Source of the DNA: Desulfobacula sp.
Lineage (GTDB): Bacteria; Desulfobacterota; Desulfobacteria; Desulfobacterales; Desulfobacteraceae
DNA length: 16,072 bases
Reading direction: 5' to 3'
Assembly (NCBI GenBank): GCA_027858355.1
Contig: JAQICW010000018.1
Location: forward strand, 1-16,072
The notes beneath the pieces were generated by a model that did no database searches, was not told the DNA's origin, and was given only the letters and a program-made list of their open reading frames with translations. This document shows, piece by piece, positions 14,468 to 16,072 of the stretch. The first letter of the stretch is position 1. Every line of letters begins with the position of its first letter. The position numbers and the translations under genes were made by a program.

Positions 14468-16072
14468 ATGGCAATAACAATTTTCAATAACAAGTTTAAA
14501 GGGGGAAAAAAGCAAGTTATCATCCCCCTATTTGGCATGACGATTGCCATGATGGCTTCCGCAGCTCTTTTCTCCTGGATGTCCTATGCATATGTTCTTG
14601 AAAAAGCAGAGGAGAATATAACCAACCTTCTCCTGTCACATAAAGGGATTCATCATTATGTTCAGAATACATTGATACCGGCTTATTCAAAATACCAGGA
14701 AGATGGGAAAATCCCCACCACCTTCTATGCACCAGAATTACTTTCATCATCATTTATTGTCAGAAATCAACATGAATTTTATAACCAAGAGCGTAAGATA
14801 TCAGGTTTTCCGGAACTATATTACAAACTGGCTGCGAATAATCCTCGAAATCCTGTAAACAAAGCTGATGCTTTGGAGAAAAATCTCATCAGAATGTTTA
14901 ACGAGAACCTGGACATCAAGTCATATAAGGAAATTGTTGAGGTTGCTGGTAAAAAAGTTCTCTATGTTGCCATTCCCTTCCTGGCAAATGACACTCGTTG
15001 TATGCGCTGCCACAGCAAGCGAGACATTGCACCGCCGGAACTTCAACAACGCTACCCCGGACAGGGTGGCTTTAATGAGAAGATTGGTGAAATCCGAGCC
15101 ATTACCTCAATCCGTGCACCAATGGAGCATGAATATAACCACATCTATATTATTGGTTTAACTATTTTTATTGGGTTTATCGCCTTTGCAGGTCTTTTTT
15201 TCTTTAATACTCGATTGAGAACTCTCGTTTTGAAAAGAACAACCTCTCTGGAAGAAGAGATTGCAGAACGGAAACACACTGAACAGTCACTGATAAAATC
15301 AGAAAAACAATTCCGAAATCTTTTTAACTCTATAACTGATCTCATATACACACAAGATATGGAAGGACGTTTTACTTCAACAAATCCGGCCATGCAGAGA
15401 CTCTTTGGCTATGATATGGATGAATTTATCGGGCACAGGGCAGTCGAGTTCATGAAACCGGAATTTCAATCTGGTTTTGACAGCCAGTATCTGGAAGTGA
15501 TCAAGGAAAATGGGTATCACGAGGGCATTAGTTGTTATTTTAAAAAGAACAGGGAAAAAATTTATATTGAGTATAGAAGTTCCTTTGTCAAACCGGATGA
15601 TGGTAGTGAGCCATACATCAGCGGCATTGGCAGGGATGTCACTGAGAAAATTTTATCTGAAAAAAAAGTTGCACAACTTCAAAAACAAATAGCACAATCT
15701 CAAAAAATGGAATCCATCGGCACCCTTGCCGGAGGTATCGCCCATGACTTTAATAACATCCTTTTTCCCATTGTGGGGTATACGGAGATGTTATTAGAGG
15801 ATGTTCCCGAAGACAACCCATCCCGAGGTAGTCTGAAACAAATTTATACCAGTGCCTTGAGAGCTAGGAGCCTGGTAAAACAGATCCTCACATTCTCCCG
15901 CCAAGAGAGCAGTGAATTGATGCTGATGAAAATGCAGCCTATTGTCAAAGAAGCATTAAAACTTATCCGGTCTACAATTCCCACAACAATTGAAATCAAA
16001 CAAGATATCAATCCTGATTGTGGTGTAATCAAGGCTGATCCCACACAAATTCATCAGATTGTAATGAATCTT
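14468..16072 (+). CDS. Membrane sensor histidine kinase: DUF3365 haem-type sensor, PAS, HisKA (3' end beyond window)
   Basis: The frame is open from ATG 14468 to the last base, giving 535 residues so far. The order is: cytoplasmic tip (1-16), membrane helix 1 (about 17-42), a periplasmic DUF3365/Tll0287-like sensor (about 45-220), membrane helix 2 (about 225-247), a coiled linker (255-280), a PAS domain (about 280-395) and a HisKA domain with LAGGIAHDFNNIL (420-432, phospho-acceptor His426). The sensor contains CMRCH (178-182), a c-type haem attachment motif, so the kinase may sense redox state or a gas ligand. The ATPase domain is only beginning at the window end; the last residues, HQIVMNL, are the N-box approach. 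The ribosome site AGAGGAG lies 6 nt before the ATG. The HisKA type is common in hybrid kinases, so a receiver domain may follow. The response-regulator partner is not visible. Confidence 0.9.
   Translation, partial: MAITIFNNKFKGGKKQVIIPLFGMTIAMMASAALFSWMSYAYVLEKAEENITNLLLSHKGIHHYVQNTLIPAYSKYQEDGKIPTTFYAPELLSSSFIVRNQHEFYNQERKISGFPELYYKLAANNPRNPVNKADALEKNLIRMFNENLDIKSYKEIVEVAGKKVLYVAIPFLANDTRCMRCHSKRDIAPPELQQRYPGQGGFNEKIGEIRAITSIRAPMEHEYNHIYIIGLTIFIGFIAFAGLFFFNTRLRTLVLKRTTSLEEEIAERKHTEQSLIKSEKQFRNLFNSITDLIYTQDMEGRFTSTNPAMQRLFGYDMDEFIGHRAVEFMKPEFQSGFDSQYLEVIKENGYHEGISCYFKKNREKIYIEYRSSFVKPDDGSEPYISGIGRDVTEKILSEKKVAQLQKQIAQSQKMESIGTLAGGIAHDFNNILFPIVGYTEMLLEDVPEDNPSRGSLKQIYTSALRARSLVKQILTFSRQESSELMLMKMQPIVKEALKLIRSTIPTTIEIKQDINPDCGVIKADPTQIHQIVMNL

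Noticed and set aside
1..16072. CRISPR array, tRNA, rRNA, phage or integron elements
   Set aside because: No regularly spaced repeats, tRNA cloverleaf, rRNA segments, integrase genes or attC-type core sites were found.

Overview
This 16 kb window looks like chromosome from a strict anaerobe of moderate to low GC. The best guess is a Desulfobacterota (delta-proteobacterial sulfate-reducer) lineage near Desulfobacteraceae. That guess rests on gene content: a metY-metX-metW set, a DUF819 carrier with a universal stress protein, a CoA-transferase/GNAT fusion, a YcaO-TPR protein beside a MOSC protein, and a haem-c-type DUF3365 sensor kinase. It is an inference, because no rRNA or other phylogenetic marker is present. 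No mobile element, tRNA, rRNA or CRISPR array was seen.

Layout. (1) Positions 3-2005, + strand: the tail of a MOSC-domain protein, then a YcaO-domain protein with C-terminal TPR repeats, closed by a 40-nt near-perfect palindrome. (2) 2195-4075, +: a 626-residue fusion of a class I CoA-transferase (acetyl-CoA hydrolase/transferase type) with a PatZ-like GNAT acetyltransferase. The usual catalytic Glu of the CoA-transferase appears to be Pro. (3) 4161-7213, - strand: a three-gene operon read as universal stress protein, DUF819 membrane carrier, then a group II PLP decarboxylase resembling sphingosine-1-phosphate lyase. A bidirectional terminator at 4082-4104 separates it from the fusion gene. 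(4) 7385-11473, +: a tight operon metY-metX-metW-nadA, that is methionine (homocysteine) synthesis by direct sulfhydrylation plus quinolinate synthase. Its promoter and the divergent promoter of the stress-protein operon share overlapping -35 boxes at 7314-7320. (5) 11529-13929, -: a divergent serine hydroxymethyltransferase-like gene, a cysteine-rich DUF3795 protein and a small cupin. (6) 13930-14467: a 538-nt AT-rich gap rich in inverted repeats. It holds candidate promoters on both strands and a possible small RNA unit with a TATAAT box, a 12-bp bulged stem and a terminator-like stem ending in T6. (7) 14468 to the window end, +: a membrane histidine kinase with a periplasmic CxxCH sensor domain, PAS and HisKA, cut by the window edge.

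How the genes fit together. Much of the window concerns sulfur, one-carbon and PLP metabolism: MetY, MetX and MetW make homocysteine, the SHMT-like enzyme would act on serine, glycine or a related amino acid, and MOSC and YcaO are sulfur- and thioamide-linked families. The candidates most worth follow-up are the CoA-transferase/GNAT fusion as a possible acyl-CoA-responsive protein acetylase, the MOSC/YcaO-TPR pair, the SHMT-like enzyme with a remodelled active site, the decarboxylase/DUF819/USP operon with overlapping divergent promoters, and the structured gap upstream of the haem sensor kinase.
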